64,000 nucleotides of DNA from Calonectria ilicicola (Eukaryota; Ascomycota; Sordariomycetes; Hypocreales; Nectriaceae). Positions 25,396-34,966 of the stretch are shown here, in pieces (within the stretch, counting starts at the first letter, position 1; the number at the start of each line of letters is the position of its first letter). The notes under the pieces were generated by a model that was not told the DNA's origin, did no database searches, and saw nothing but the letters and a program-made list of their open reading frames with translations. The position numbers were made by a program, and so were the translations under genes. The stretch covers positions 372,001 to 436,000 of the forward strand of contig CP085826.1 of NCBI GenBank assembly GCA_020809705.1, read 5' to 3'.

Positions 25396-25732
25396 ACTAC
25401 GTAATCGATTATTCCAATTTCTAGGTTTGTCGTGATGACCTGATGCTAAGAGAATCTGTGTATTTTGCCTGGTGAATGTTGATAGATGATGAATATGAAA
25501 GAATCCGAAGCTTTGGCATCTGTTTTGTCCTTGGTCCAGCGTCGATTTCTCAATACCGACCACCAACCACATGGACCTTTCGTGCTTCGGAGCTTCGCAT
25601 GGAGTGGCCCGATGATCGTACCATTAGTGTGCTCTTCGTGCATATATGAAGTCGGGTTGCCGCCAATTTGATGCTCCGGTTCTGTACAAGTCTTATCCTG
25701 AATATTACCTATAAAGTTGCAAATCAGAAATC
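25396..25732. other. Dioxygenase promoter
   Basis: 337 bp without a gene. The G/C-rich box GCTTCGGAGCTTCG at 25584-25597 is a degenerate match to the cluster motif (TCGG-AGC-TTCG). Confidence 0.35.
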
Positions 25733-26851
25733 ATGGCAAACGGTTCCGTTGTTAAAGATTACTATGTGGAGCCAGCGACAGTACCAATGGTCGACTTCAA
25801 ATCTTTAAGCTCGTCTGATCAGGAAAAGAGACATACTGCTGTCAAACAACTCGACGCAGCATTTCAAGAATATGGGTTCGTGTACATCATCAACCACAGC
25901 ATTGGAGTGGAAAAGGTCAAGCAAGCTTTTGAATGGGTAAGGCTAATTTCTAGAACTCTCTATAAATAGTACTAACGTGATTGATAGTCTAATCGCTTCT
26001 TTGCTCTATCCTCCACCACCAAAGAATTGATCGCACATCCTCCCAGCGGTGAGGTTGATGAGAATCGTGGCTGGGCCAAGACTGGATTGGGATATACGGT
26101 TCAAATGGTGTTTGACGCTGATAAAGCAGAAGAAGTACGACAAAACAATCCTGACTTCAAGGAAACATTGGAGCTTGGTAACCCGTTCTCGGATAAAGTG
26201 GCTCCCAACAAGTGGCTTCCGGAGCATGAAATTCCAGGCTTTCGAAGCTTCGTTGAGTCCTGGTGGACAGATTGCGCTTCACTTAGCCACAGCCTTTACC
26301 GCGCCCTCGGCGAAGCTTTGGAAATCGATGACACCGAATATTTTTCTCGCCTCCACTCGGAAAACGATTGCCACGTTACGTGGAATTATTATCCATCCAT
26401 GCCTCTCCAGGCACTGCACGCGGATGACGCTAAGCGTCTCAACGCGCACACTGACTTTGGAACATTGACGCTCTTGTTTCAGGATGCAGTTGGTGGTCTT
26501 GAAGCGTATCTTGGCGATCAGTTCCGTCCTGTCGTACCCGTCCCAGGCGCCATGGTTGTGAACGTCGGAGACATGCTGGAGCAACTATCCAATGGCCGTT
26601 GGAAGAGCTCCTTGCACCGAGTGGTCGGCCCAGGGCAGTTGATGAAGCCGGAGAGCTCGCAGGTGTGTGGCGAGGGTAGTGTGATTGATCGGTATTCGCT
26701 AGTCTACTTTGGGGTGCCCAACCCCGATGAGCTGATTAAAACTGCGCCGGGATGCGAGCAAGCCGGACAATGGAAGCCAAATATGACCGGGGATTGGGGC
26801 ACGCTTTCGGCGAGGGAATGGATCCAGAAGAGACTTGCTGTCGAATTCTGA
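25733..26851 (+). CDS. 2-oxoglutarate/Fe(II)-dependent dioxygenase
   Basis: Two exons, 25733-25936 and 25988-26851, with a 51-nt intron, giving 355 residues. The N-terminal DIOX_N segment ([17 protein letters not shown]) is followed by the double-stranded beta-helix core. The iron ligands are His and Asp of [12 protein letters not shown] and the distal His of SSLHRVVG. The 2-oxoglutarate-binding Arg is likely in DRYSLVYFG. The order and spacing match the isopenicillin-N-synthase-like superfamily. An enzyme of this class (EncD) accompanies the endocrocin PKS in Aspergillus fumigatus, so a role acting on the anthraquinone acid is plausible. Soluble; substrate unknown. Confidence 0.9.
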
Positions 26852-27136
26852 ACAGTTACTGGTTTTTACGGGGCAAGAAGTGACAACTCCGCTTATTTTC
26901 CATAGGGGCTTGTACTAGTCCAATCAATCGTGATGTAAATACCACATACAAATAGCAAGGAATCTTTGACCATTTTATTATACACTGAACCTCAAGTTTA
27001 AATCGAGCCGCATAAACATCACTATTTTTGATAAATTCTTCATGAAACCAAATAAACTGCAAAAATCTTGAGAAAAACAATGTTTGTCATTTGTCCTCTC
27101 GAACATTCACTCTACTAATTAACGGTGCTAAGCAGC

Positions 27137-28014
27137 ATGAGCCCATCCATTCTAGCAGGTAAAAATTGTATTGTGACAGGAGCTTCACGGGGAATCGGTG
27201 CACAGATTGCTCGCGAATTGGCAGGGCATGGCGCAAACATAGCCATTTGCTTTGTCTCAGAGAAAGGCAGGGCTGCTGCTGAGGCATTGGCTTTGGAGCT
27301 TCAAGCAACTGGCGTATCGACGGCCTGTGTACAAGAAGACCTCAGCGTGGCAGGGGTTGGTGAGCGTATAGTCGATAAAGCCCTCTCGGGACTCAATGCA
27401 CAGACGGTGGACATTCTGGTGAACAATGCCGCCTTTGATCCACATGAGCCAATGCCGGTCCACACAACTTCCATGGACCTATTCGACCAGTCTGTCTGCC
27501 CAAATCTGGCATGGCCTCGCTGACACATCCTCCACAGATTCATGCAGGTCAACGCCAAAGCTCCCCTTGAGCTGGTCAAGGCAATAGTCCCCCGGCTCCC
27601 CCCGAGCGGCGGTCGTATCATTAGCATGTGGGTCGTCCCAACTTGAGATCCGAGTCTACGCTAACGCCGGATATCCACAGCTCCTCGGTGCTCGCACGCA
27701 GACCAGACGTGCCCTTTGCGGCATGGGCCTCGTCCAAGGCCGCCCTTGAGTGCTTATCGCGGTATTGGGCTATGGAGCTAGCCGAACCACACGGCTTGAC
27801 GAGTAACGTTGTAGCCATTGGCCCGACGATGACTGACTATCATGCCCACGACTCGCCCGAGGTACTTTCGGAGCTCTCGCAGCTCCCCAGCGCCGCAAAG
27901 CGTCTCGCTACACCCGACGATGTTGCTCAGATTGTGGCATTTTTGACAAGCGACGCAGCCCGGTGGATCAACGGCGATGTCATCCAGGGAAACGGCGGGA
28001 TGCAATTTAGCTAG
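27137..28014 (+). CDS. SDR-family protein with Trp in place of the catalytic Tyr
   Basis: Three exons, 27137-27489, 27538-27627 and 27681-28014, giving 258 residues. I chose the ATG at 27137 (MSPSILAGKNCIVTGASRG). The cofactor motif TGASRGIG and NNAAF are present, and the C-terminus WINGDVIQGNGG is typical. Splicing restores DQFMQVNAKAPLEL and RIISISSVLARR, both standard SDR segments. The active site reads W-A-S-S-K (Trp163, Lys167) where the family has Y-x-x-x-K, so the usual catalytic Tyr is missing. The protein may be catalytically altered or inactive, or use another residue. It sits between the dioxygenase and the questin-oxidase-like gene, all on the plus strand. Confidence 0.85.
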
Positions 28015-28240
28015 TAGTCTAATATGAAATTTATCTTGTGCTTAATTCTGATGGAAATTTAATTCCTGTGTGAATATCGCACAACTCGGTGGATCGGAGA
28101 ATACGCATTTTCCGGTCACCAAGCCCGAAAGAAACAACAGCGTTTAATTTTCCGCCAGCTCTATTTGAAAGCACTAGCCTCGAGCTAGATTCAGACTATC
28201 CAGTCACCTACAATCAATTCCTTGAATCGCAATAATCGCA

Positions 28241-29569
28241 ATGGCTTCTCAGATTATACTCTCCCCCCAGCACGTTGGCATCCTTCAGGATTCGGAAGTT
28301 TCTCCCGAATCTTTGCAGGTTGCCAGTCGTCTTCTTCAATTGAACCACGATAAATGGCACATCTTCTTTCGTGATGTCACGGGACACAATCATATGGCCC
28401 ACAGTATTCTCACATGTGTGGCTCTGGGCGCAGAGCCTGACGATATCCAGAGGGCATATGACGATACAGAAGCAATCCAGAGAGCGCTGCCTAATGTTGA
28501 AGACAAAGTTGTCGAGGAACTCCAAGATGAAGAAAAACTTGCCGAGTTGATAGGAACGTGTGATTTGTATTCCACTTTCCTAGTCTTCTTTCAGAAGGAG
28601 ATTGATAAGCTTGGCTGGAAAGAGGCTGTCAACAAATACGTCTTCTCGAGAACCCCGCTAGCCGAGAAGATGCTAGTCAAGATGTACGAAGGCATGTACC
28701 ACTCGCTTATCCACCTGGGCTTTGGTATTGAGTTTGAGCAACCTGGTGTTATTGCCGAGGCCTTGGCACAAGCAGCGTCTCACGAGGACGGGCACACCAG
28801 TAAACTGTTATTTGGCACTGAGGCCATCGTCAATGCCCAGGGGATTCCTGAAAAGCAAAAGTCTCTCAAGGAACTTTTTGAAGAGGTCAAGGCGAATAGC
28901 ATCATCTACAATGCGCCCAAATTCCAAGAGCGTTGGAACAGAATGAGAAATGGCATCATGGACCAGGCCAGCGGAGAGCTCGCTCCAATTGCTGCTCAAT
29001 TTTGTGTCCGCCCTGAAGATCTGGAACGGCGCACTGCAGAAAGCATTAGCGCCGCAGCGTACATTGCCGGTGCTAGTCAACGTCCTGGCAGGAAGCGAAA
29101 AATCGATTTCTTTCTCATGCACTCTGTGACAAGCTCCATCTTTTTCAGCATCTTTATAAAACAAGACTGGATTAAGATGGAAGACCGCATTCGCTTAGTC
29201 GAATGGAAGGGCCGCCTTGACTTGGCCTTTTATGCATTCTGCCACTGCCCAGATCTTCACAAGGACGCGATCACGGACTACCATGATGATTATACTAAAG
29301 GCATGGGCTGGAACGAGCTCTATGCCGCGGTAAACAAGGAGCATGATGATGGACACGTGGCAAAGTTTATTCGAGCCTTGCGCAACGGCGAAGGGGTCGT
29401 GAAATCTTACGAGGATGGAGAGTGGAGTGATTATTTCCCAGTGCAGGGGGACATGTGGGTGAAGATGGCACGAATGGCTCTTGAGACGACTCGGCACTCG
29501 CCGCCAGACTTGAAATGGATCCAAGGAATTGGCTTTGATGAGGCCTGGACCCGGCCTGATCTTCAATAA
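28241..29569 (+). CDS. Questin-oxidase-like (DUF4243) ring-cleavage oxygenase
   Basis: Single exon, 442 residues, ATG at 28241 directly after a short leader. The segments FRDVTGHNHMAHSILT, the MYHSLIHLGFGIEF motif, ASHEDGH and KEHDDGHVAKFIRAL are characteristic of the questin-oxidase-like family (GedK, MdpL, TpcI and AgnL3 type). Histidines cluster in these motifs. These cofactor-poor enzymes carry out a Baeyer-Villiger-type oxidation of an anthraquinone that opens the central ring and yields a benzophenone. Its presence is the best indication that the pathway goes beyond a simple anthraquinone. No intron is seen. A near match to the cluster motif, with spacing one base too long (TCGG-N4-TCGG), lies at 28086-28097. 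Confidence 0.92.
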   Translation: MASQIILSPQHVGILQDSEVSPESLQVASRLLQLNHDKWHIFFRDVTGHNHMAHSILTCVALGAEPDDIQRAYDDTEAIQRALPNVEDKVVEELQDEEKLAELIGTCDLYSTFLVFFQKEIDKLGWKEAVNKYVFSRTPLAEKMLVKMYEGMYHSLIHLGFGIEFEQPGVIAEALAQAASHEDGHTSKLLFGTEAIVNAQGIPEKQKSLKELFEEVKANSIIYNAPKFQERWNRMRNGIMDQASGELAPIAAQFCVRPEDLERRTAESISAAAYIAGASQRPGRKRKIDFFLMHSVTSSIFFSIFIKQDWIKMEDRIRLVEWKGRLDLAFYAFCHCPDLHKDAITDYHDDYTKGMGWNELYAAVNKEHDDGHVAKFIRALRNGEGVVKSYEDGEWSDYFPVQGDMWVKMARMALETTRHSPPDLKWIQGIGFDEAWTRPDLQ

Positions 29570-29772
29570 TTTACTCAATAGAAGAGAATTTATTTTTATG
29601 AAATTTCTTTTTATCTGCAGCTTTCACCAAGTTGAGATTTATGTAAGTCACTCTGTAGCGGTAGAAGGGAAGAAAGTAAACCATAGCATTCATGCATCGC
29701 ACAACAGGGTGATGATAAGCCTTCCAATATATTGTCAATTTGCAACGTGTCATATCTATCAATTATTTATGT

Positions 29773-30561
29773 CTAAACTGGCCCAGTAGTAGGCAGATAA
29801 GGGTGTAAAGAAGGAAAGAAATGACGCAACAGCCCAGTCAGAATACACATTGGAGTTCCAGGTGGGAATTTTGCACTGCCGCTCCTATTAACAACACTCA
29901 CGTTCTTCATGTCGTATCGCCCATCTTGATCATCCGCTGCTTCAATCATGGCAGCCGCAAGATCCAGGTACGAGACAAACGTCTCTTCGTCATCAAAGTC
30001 CAACTTGTGACCGCGTTGGTCATCGACTGACAGCCCTCCAGGCTTGATAAATATAGTAGTAACCAGATCTTCTTGTGTACGTAAAAATGCTTCGGTTTGT
30101 CTGAGATCCTCGTATACATATGAGGCGGCCGCCAGCATGATAGGGCGGAACCACCAAGCCATCTTGCGCGAGAGGTGATCATCAATGGTCGCAGACGACA
30201 ATAAGACAATCTTGGGCAGTTTTGAACCCTGGGGAGATTCGGCCTTGATTTTATTCATAGCCTCTATGATACTTTTGGCAGTGTCTAATCCGACATTGCA
30301 ATTGGGCACATTTGTATTTGTGCTAACGACATGGAAGACGGCGGAAGTCCCTTTGATGCACTGGGCAAGAAGGCTAACATTGTGAATATTGCCCTCAAAA
30401 ATTTCCACCCGATCATCATTGACCAAATGGGGGGCCAAATTAATCAGCTTTTCTCGATTCCGACAATAAGCACGAACATTGGCATTCGGGCTGCGAGAAA
30501 GATTATCAAGAAGTGCCAATCCGCAATTTCCGGTGGCCCCAAGAATAGCGTAGGTCGACAT
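29773..30561 (-). CDS. NmrA-like NAD(P)-binding reductase (AvfA/MdpK-like)
   Basis: Single exon of 262 residues beginning [18 protein letters not shown], with the Rossmann motif GATGNCG. The body ([38 protein letters not shown]) is an atypical/NmrA-like SDR. The C-terminus [19 protein letters not shown] resembles averufin-oxidase-A-like proteins. Related genes (MdpK, AgnL4 type) are found with the questin-oxidase-like enzyme and are thought to reduce the anthraquinone to the hydroquinone before ring cleavage. It converges with the questin-oxidase-like gene (203-bp gap). A GTGAGT inside YDMKNVSVV could be read as a donor, but the unspliced frame looks complete. This is the right edge of the contiguous cluster. 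Confidence 0.85.
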   Translation of the reverse strand: MSTYAILGATGNCGLALLDNLSRSPNANVRAYCRNREKLINLAPHLVNDDRVEIFEGNIHNVSLLAQCIKGTSAVFHVVSTNTNVPNCNVGLDTAKSIIEAMNKIKAESPQGSKLPKIVLLSSATIDDHLSRKMAWWFRPIMLAAASYVYEDLRQTEAFLRTQEDLVTTIFIKPGGLSVDDQRGHKLDFDDEETFVSYLDLAAAMIEAADDQDGRYDMKNVSVVNRSGSAKFPPGTPMCILTGLLRHFFPSLHPYLPTTGPV

Positions 30562-31811
30562 GGCTGGCTTCTAAGGAGGCAAAATATTGATAGACGAGTG
30601 ATCAGTATTGAAACTCATTGGAATGAATATTAGTGACATAAATCTCCTGAAAGAATCTACAATATTGTTCCTAGATGCTGCAAAGGCGATGCTGATAGCT
30701 GCGCGGCTTTCATATTCACCGAAACCCGACATTTTTTCCTTTTGAGATGTGATGATCCTGAGCGGAGCCCGGCTTGCTCACAATGACCGAGAAAATGTGG
30801 AGCTTCAAGGGGCATCAGACCCGTCAGCAAACTCTAAGCCCCTGGTTTAGCCACCGAATTTCGCTCTAGGGTAGGTCTGAAATCGAATTTTCAGGCCATT
30901 CTTCTCAGTAATTCCTTCGTATTGTTCAGACACGAAGAAATAAATTATTAAAAAAGAAATACTGTGGGCTTGGTCATAATTTCTCCTAGGTTCTATAGAA
31001 CCACAAAGGTAGAAGATGCAGTTGCATTTAACTGCTTGGTTTGATCTTGGTACTTTTGCGTTGATTAAGCAAGTCCATCTGCTAGAGGAAACTCGTATGG
31101 CTTCGTTTGCAATGCAGCCTAAATTCATTAGGTACCATCGTTGTAAAATTGCTCCCTAAACTATTGCAACCGATTTACGTGTTTCAGGTTCATTGCTTGC
31201 CCGAAACCGATTAATACAGTGAAATAAATGGTGTGTGACAGCAGGATCGATCTTCGTACAACTTTCAAATACGACGTATTTTAGCTATAGCTTGCCGCAC
31301 GGACGGTAGATAAAGGTGGGCTCAAAGTTGCTCGTTCTGTCGACTCAAATAACCCAGTAAGGCTGAGCATCTCTGACCACAATCGAAACCTTAGATTCAT
31401 CCCGTGCCGGGAGCGATAATTGAAGCTAAATTTGTCTCATCCAAGAGCAAAAACGTGGTAGCATATCATTAACCCTACCAAATATGGTTATTTTTATCTC
31501 TTCTTAATCTCTCATTTGACGCTCTGGGCTTGGAGTGGGGCTGAGGCTGAGTTTGGAACACCAAAAATAGTCACGCCTCGAAACCGAAACCGAGACCGAA
31601 GTGTCAAAGCCTCGAAACAACAAACGTGCGACATCAGGTTCCTAAATTGAATACATAAATACAGAATCAAGGAAGCCAAATCCAACATCTCTTCATCCAG
31701 CATCACTCACAAAACACACATTCTCACACCATTCACAACAGTTTCGACTTTCTTTCTTCGTCTTATCATCCTTTGACTTAATTTTTCTATCACAACACAC
31801 ACACTTCCAAA
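30562..31811. other. Long intergenic region, no gene seen
   Basis: 1250 bp. The left end is the promoter of the NmrA-like gene and includes G/C-rich boxes near 30770-30785. The right end (about 31690-31810), CA- and CT-rich, is the probable leader of the next gene. I see no conserved coding segment. Confidence 0.45.
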
Positions 31812-32438
31812 ATGGCCGCCATCTTCAGCCCCCGTGTTAAGTTCCCCGTCCACATTATCCAATTAGTTTTGGTTGTGGCAGTCTTGGCCCTCTCAGTCGT
31901 TCGCATGTTCAACAGACCCGCCGGAGCACCAAGGGGTCGATCAAACACCATGTCTCTCGGAATGGTCAGCAAATAATACACTATTTTAATGGATATTTTG
32001 ACTAATCGTGCGATAGAGTGCCAAGTCTCTTATCATCATACTTTATGAGGTCCTATCATCGCACGTCGGCGCTCTTAAGAGATTCAAGAGCCTAAAGGCC
32101 TACCTTATTCTCAACGCCTTGGAGATCGTTTTTTGGGGTGCTGTGGTCTTTATGATGATCCAGTCCAACATCAAGTTCTGCGAAGGCATTAGCTGCACAC
32201 TCAGCTGGGTTATCGTACCTATCGGAATTACCATGAGGTACGTTACTCGGAATGCATTTTTTATCTTGAGCATCACTAACAACGTCCTAGTTCACTCGCT
32301 TCTTACATGACAATTATCTCTTACCTTGACTTCCGTTACTTCAAGGAGAATGGTGTCGAGCGAGGTTCCAAGGACGCTGCCGGCGACTTCTCCGATGTTG
32401 AGTCGATCGAGAAGCCAATTCACCCTTATTCCTCTTAA
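31812..32438 (+). CDS. Small four-helix membrane protein (MARVEL-like)
   Basis: Three exons, 31812-31964, 32017-32237 and 32291-32438, giving 173 residues. Four hydrophobic segments are visible: VHIIQLVLVVAVLALSVV near the N-terminus, SLIIILYEVLSS, AYLILNALEIVFWGAVVFM, and a last one spanning WVIVPIGITM and SSLASYMTIISYL. This is the layout of fungal MARVEL-domain proteins, which associate with the plasma membrane. The C-terminal tail is short and acidic-basic mixed (DVESIEKP). Both splices keep the frame and bring the helices into register. It is not an obvious biosynthetic enzyme and its link to the cluster is only positional. Confidence 0.82.
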
Positions 32439-32928
32439 TGGCTCATAAAAAGACCGGGCCGAACCCAAGCAAAAATTATGCGGACATTGCAACCCAAAAG
32501 CATGGAAACAAAATCCCAAGCGCATTGATAATCATCGTCGGAGATGAAAAGCACCACTATCGCAAAGAATTTTCAACATTTACCATACCTACAACTATCA
32601 GCCTTTTTCTTTTTTTGTATTTTCAGTCGCTTAGGCATATTTTCCCTTTGTACACAAGCATGGAGTCATGGGTTACAGTAGACAAGACAATGAATTTGAC
32701 ACATGGGTGGAAAAATAGATGGTTTGACGGAGTTCGGGTTATAGACAATAGACTTAGAAGCAAAATGCTTACATAGAATGAGATGGTAGCAGCATAAAGC
32801 TATACCAAGAGCAAATATTCAAACAATTTAAATACTCTGCATTGTTTTTATGTAATCGCGTGCATAATAGGTAATCAAAATCATTATTTACGTCTCTTCG
32901 AGATGAAAATTATGTAAATAGTGCACTC
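32439..32928. other. Intergenic, convergent 3' flanks
   Basis: 490 bp, T-rich in places, between the MARVEL-like gene and the surface-protein gene. No gene seen. Confidence 0.4.
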
Positions 32929-34063
32929 TTAAAAAAGAGCAAAGAAGAAGGCAGCGATCAAAGAAGGAACGCTAATAGCGTAGATGGCAGCTCCTAACCC
33001 ATAGACGGGCCCATACGTGGGGGATAGGGCCGGAGTGTAGGTCTTATAAGATCCAGAATTGGAGCCAGAGTTTGAGTCTGAGCTGGGTTAGGGGTCGAGA
33101 TGGATTCTGAGCCATAAGTCTTGGTTCCATTATAAGAACCGGAACCAGAGGAACCGGAGACAGAATCAATACCACCAGCACCAGAGCCAGAGCCGGAGCC
33201 AGGAGAGCCAGAGGTATAGTCATCATTCTCGGAACCAGATCCCGAGCTGTAGGTGGAACCAGAGTTAGAATCAGATCCAGATTTAGGGCCGTAGCTGCCA
33301 GAGCCGGAACTCGAGTCGGAGCCAGATTCATAGCCACTAGAACCAGAGCTAGAGCCAGTGTTAGTGGCATCATAAGCACCAGAACCATTGCCCTTTGAAT
33401 CGGAACTGTAACCGGAACCGTAATCGTTTGAACTGGACTCGGAGTGGGAATCATAGCCAGCGCCTGACTCAGACTCAGAACCATGACCGGAAGTAACATA
33501 GCTTGAACCTTCCTCCTCTGGCTTGAATACGACAGCACCCTCAATACACTCATCACCGGAGCAAGGCTCAGCGGTGTATATAACCTCTTCAGTCTGCTTT
33601 TCAACACAAACCTCAGGCTTATAGACAGTAAGGCCGTTACAGCTGCCACCAGTGCATTTCTTAGGGATATAGCTGATACCACCCTTGCAAGAGCAAGGGG
33701 CAGTAATGTAAACAATCTCTTCCTCGGCACATTCCTCTCCAGAGTATGCTTTGAAGGTATAGGAGGTCTTGGGAGCCTTGGGGGCATTGGTAGCCTGAGC
33801 AATCTCAGTACAGGGGGTCGTGGTGAATATAGTCTTGACCTCAGTAGTCACAGAGCCAATAGGGCAGTCATATACAGAGGCGGGGCACTTGGTGATTGTA
33901 TAGACGTTGGTGTTCACAATAGTTGTGACCTCTGGGAAGGGAGTAACATATGAGGCGCCGGAGGCTTTAGTCGTAGTTTGGACAATCTTGGTAAAACCAC
34001 TAGGAGGAATGTAAGCCCCAGGAATGCTGCTGCTGCTATGATATCCAGTGCCAGCAGGTTGGC
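32929..34063 (-). pseudogene. Ser/Gly-rich cell-surface protein segment with GPI-type tail, frame-shifted
   Basis: An open frame from about 34063 to 32994 encodes Cys-containing Thr-rich modules (VNTNVYTITKCPASVYDCP, then EECAEEEIVYITAPC) followed by a long Ser/Gly repeat with almost every second residue Ser. There is no ATG in this frame. Near 33060-33090 the Ser/Gly pattern continues in another frame (SNSGSNSGSYKTYTP). That frame ends at 32929 with the hydrophobic tail AIYAISVPSLIAAFFFALF, a typical GPI-anchor signal. The shift could be an intron (a CTAAC branch and CAG acceptor lie near 33075-33095) or a mutation. It is likely the C-terminal half of the gene whose N-terminus is at 34064-34966. 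Three different frames are used overall, which favours a decaying gene or sequence errors. Confidence 0.6.
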
Positions 34064-34966
34064 TTAAACAGTAGAAGCATCGTTTCCACCATCGTAAACA
34101 AGGCTCATGAAAGAAGTAGAAGAAGAGGCGCGAGTGCTTCCTCCGCCATAGGCGGTGTCGCCAGTGCTAGTGCTGGTAGGGGCTTTGGAGGTGGTAGCAG
34201 AAGGAGCGCCGGTGGTGGCAGTATCAGTGATAGTGTTGCTGGGAACATTATCGGTGGTGGTAGAGGCGGTGGTGGTGGAGGCGAGAGAATCTCGACAGAC
34301 ATGGTTGCCAAGAAGGTCAACCTTGCATTCCAGTCCAGGACAGCAGTTCAAGTCAGGAAGCGAGTCGTCGCAATCCGCCCCCCTGTTGGAGCACGAGGTC
34401 GGTGTTGGCGACGCAGTAGCAGTGGGTGTAGTAGTATCAATGATAGTATCAGTGACAGTATCAGTGACAGTATCAGTGACAGTATCAGTGACAGTATCAG
34501 TGACAGTATCAGTGACAGTATCAGTGACAATATCAGTGGGAGTGGTATCAGTGATAGTATCAGTAGGAACATCAGTAATGGTGTCGGTAGGAACATCAGT
34601 AACGGTGTCGGTAGGAGCATCATTAGTGATAGTGGAGGCGGGAGAATCCCGACAGATATAATTGCCAACAATGTCAATTTTGCATTCCGGTCCAGGACAG
34701 CACCCGAGGTTGGGCAGTGCGTTGTCGCAATACTCAAACTCCTTAGAGCATGAAGTCTGTGTTGGTGAGGAGGTATCAGTAACGGTGTCGGTTGGGACAT
34801 CAGGAATAGTGATGGTTGGGATGTCGGTAACGGTGTCGGTTGGGACGTCAGGAACGGTGCTCGTTGGGTCGTCGATTGGGTCATCAGGAACGGTGACCGT
34901 GATTCTCACCGCCATGGAACCACGAATGGTGGCCAACCCGGCAACAATCAAGTGAGTGGAACGCAT
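34064..34966 (-). CDS. Secreted Thr/Asp-rich repeat protein with two cystine-rich modules
   Basis: 300 residues from ATG 34966. The N-terminus (about 19 residues, MRSTHLIVAGLATIRGSMA) could be a weak signal peptide. Two cysteine modules (about residues 75-107 and 193-225) share the spacing C-x6-C-x8-CC-x4-C-x9-C, the arrangement seen in inhibitor-cystine-knot-like folds. They are separated and flanked by Thr/Asp repeats of the type TDTV and PTDT. A tract of eight TDTV units is encoded by a 12-bp minisatellite. The frame ends at 34064 right where the next Ser/Gly-rich frame begins, so the two may be one surface protein. Probable cell-wall glycoprotein, function unknown. Confidence 0.65.
   Translation of the reverse strand: MRSTHLIVAGLATIRGSMAVRITVTVPDDPIDDPTSTVPDVPTDTVTDIPTITIPDVPTDTVTDTSSPTQTSCSKEFEYCDNALPNLGCCPGPECKIDIVGNYICRDSPASTITNDAPTDTVTDVPTDTITDVPTDTITDTTPTDIVTDTVTDTVTDTVTDTVTDTVTDTVTDTIIDTTTPTATASPTPTSCSNRGADCDDSLPDLNCCPGLECKVDLLGNHVCRDSLASTTTASTTTDNVPSNTITDTATTGAPSATTSKAPTSTSTGDTAYGGGSTRASSSTSFMSLVYDGGNDASTV
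34438..34540 (-). repeat. 12-bp coding minisatellite (TDTV units)
   Basis: About seven to eight copies of ACAGTATCAGTG (plus strand) run with few changes between about 34440 and 34530. On the minus strand each encodes Thr-Asp-Thr-Val. Such tracts change length readily and would alter the stalk of a surface protein. Confidence 0.85.

Noticed and set aside
29900..29990. Possible intron near the 3' end of the NmrA-like gene
   Set aside because: A GTGAGT is present, but using it would delete the conserved-looking C-terminus; the unspliced frame is more plausible.
33044..33802. Minus-strand 252-codon frame rich in Leu, Val and Pro
   Set aside because: It is the shifted frame of the Ser/Gly repeat region and shows only repeat-derived composition.
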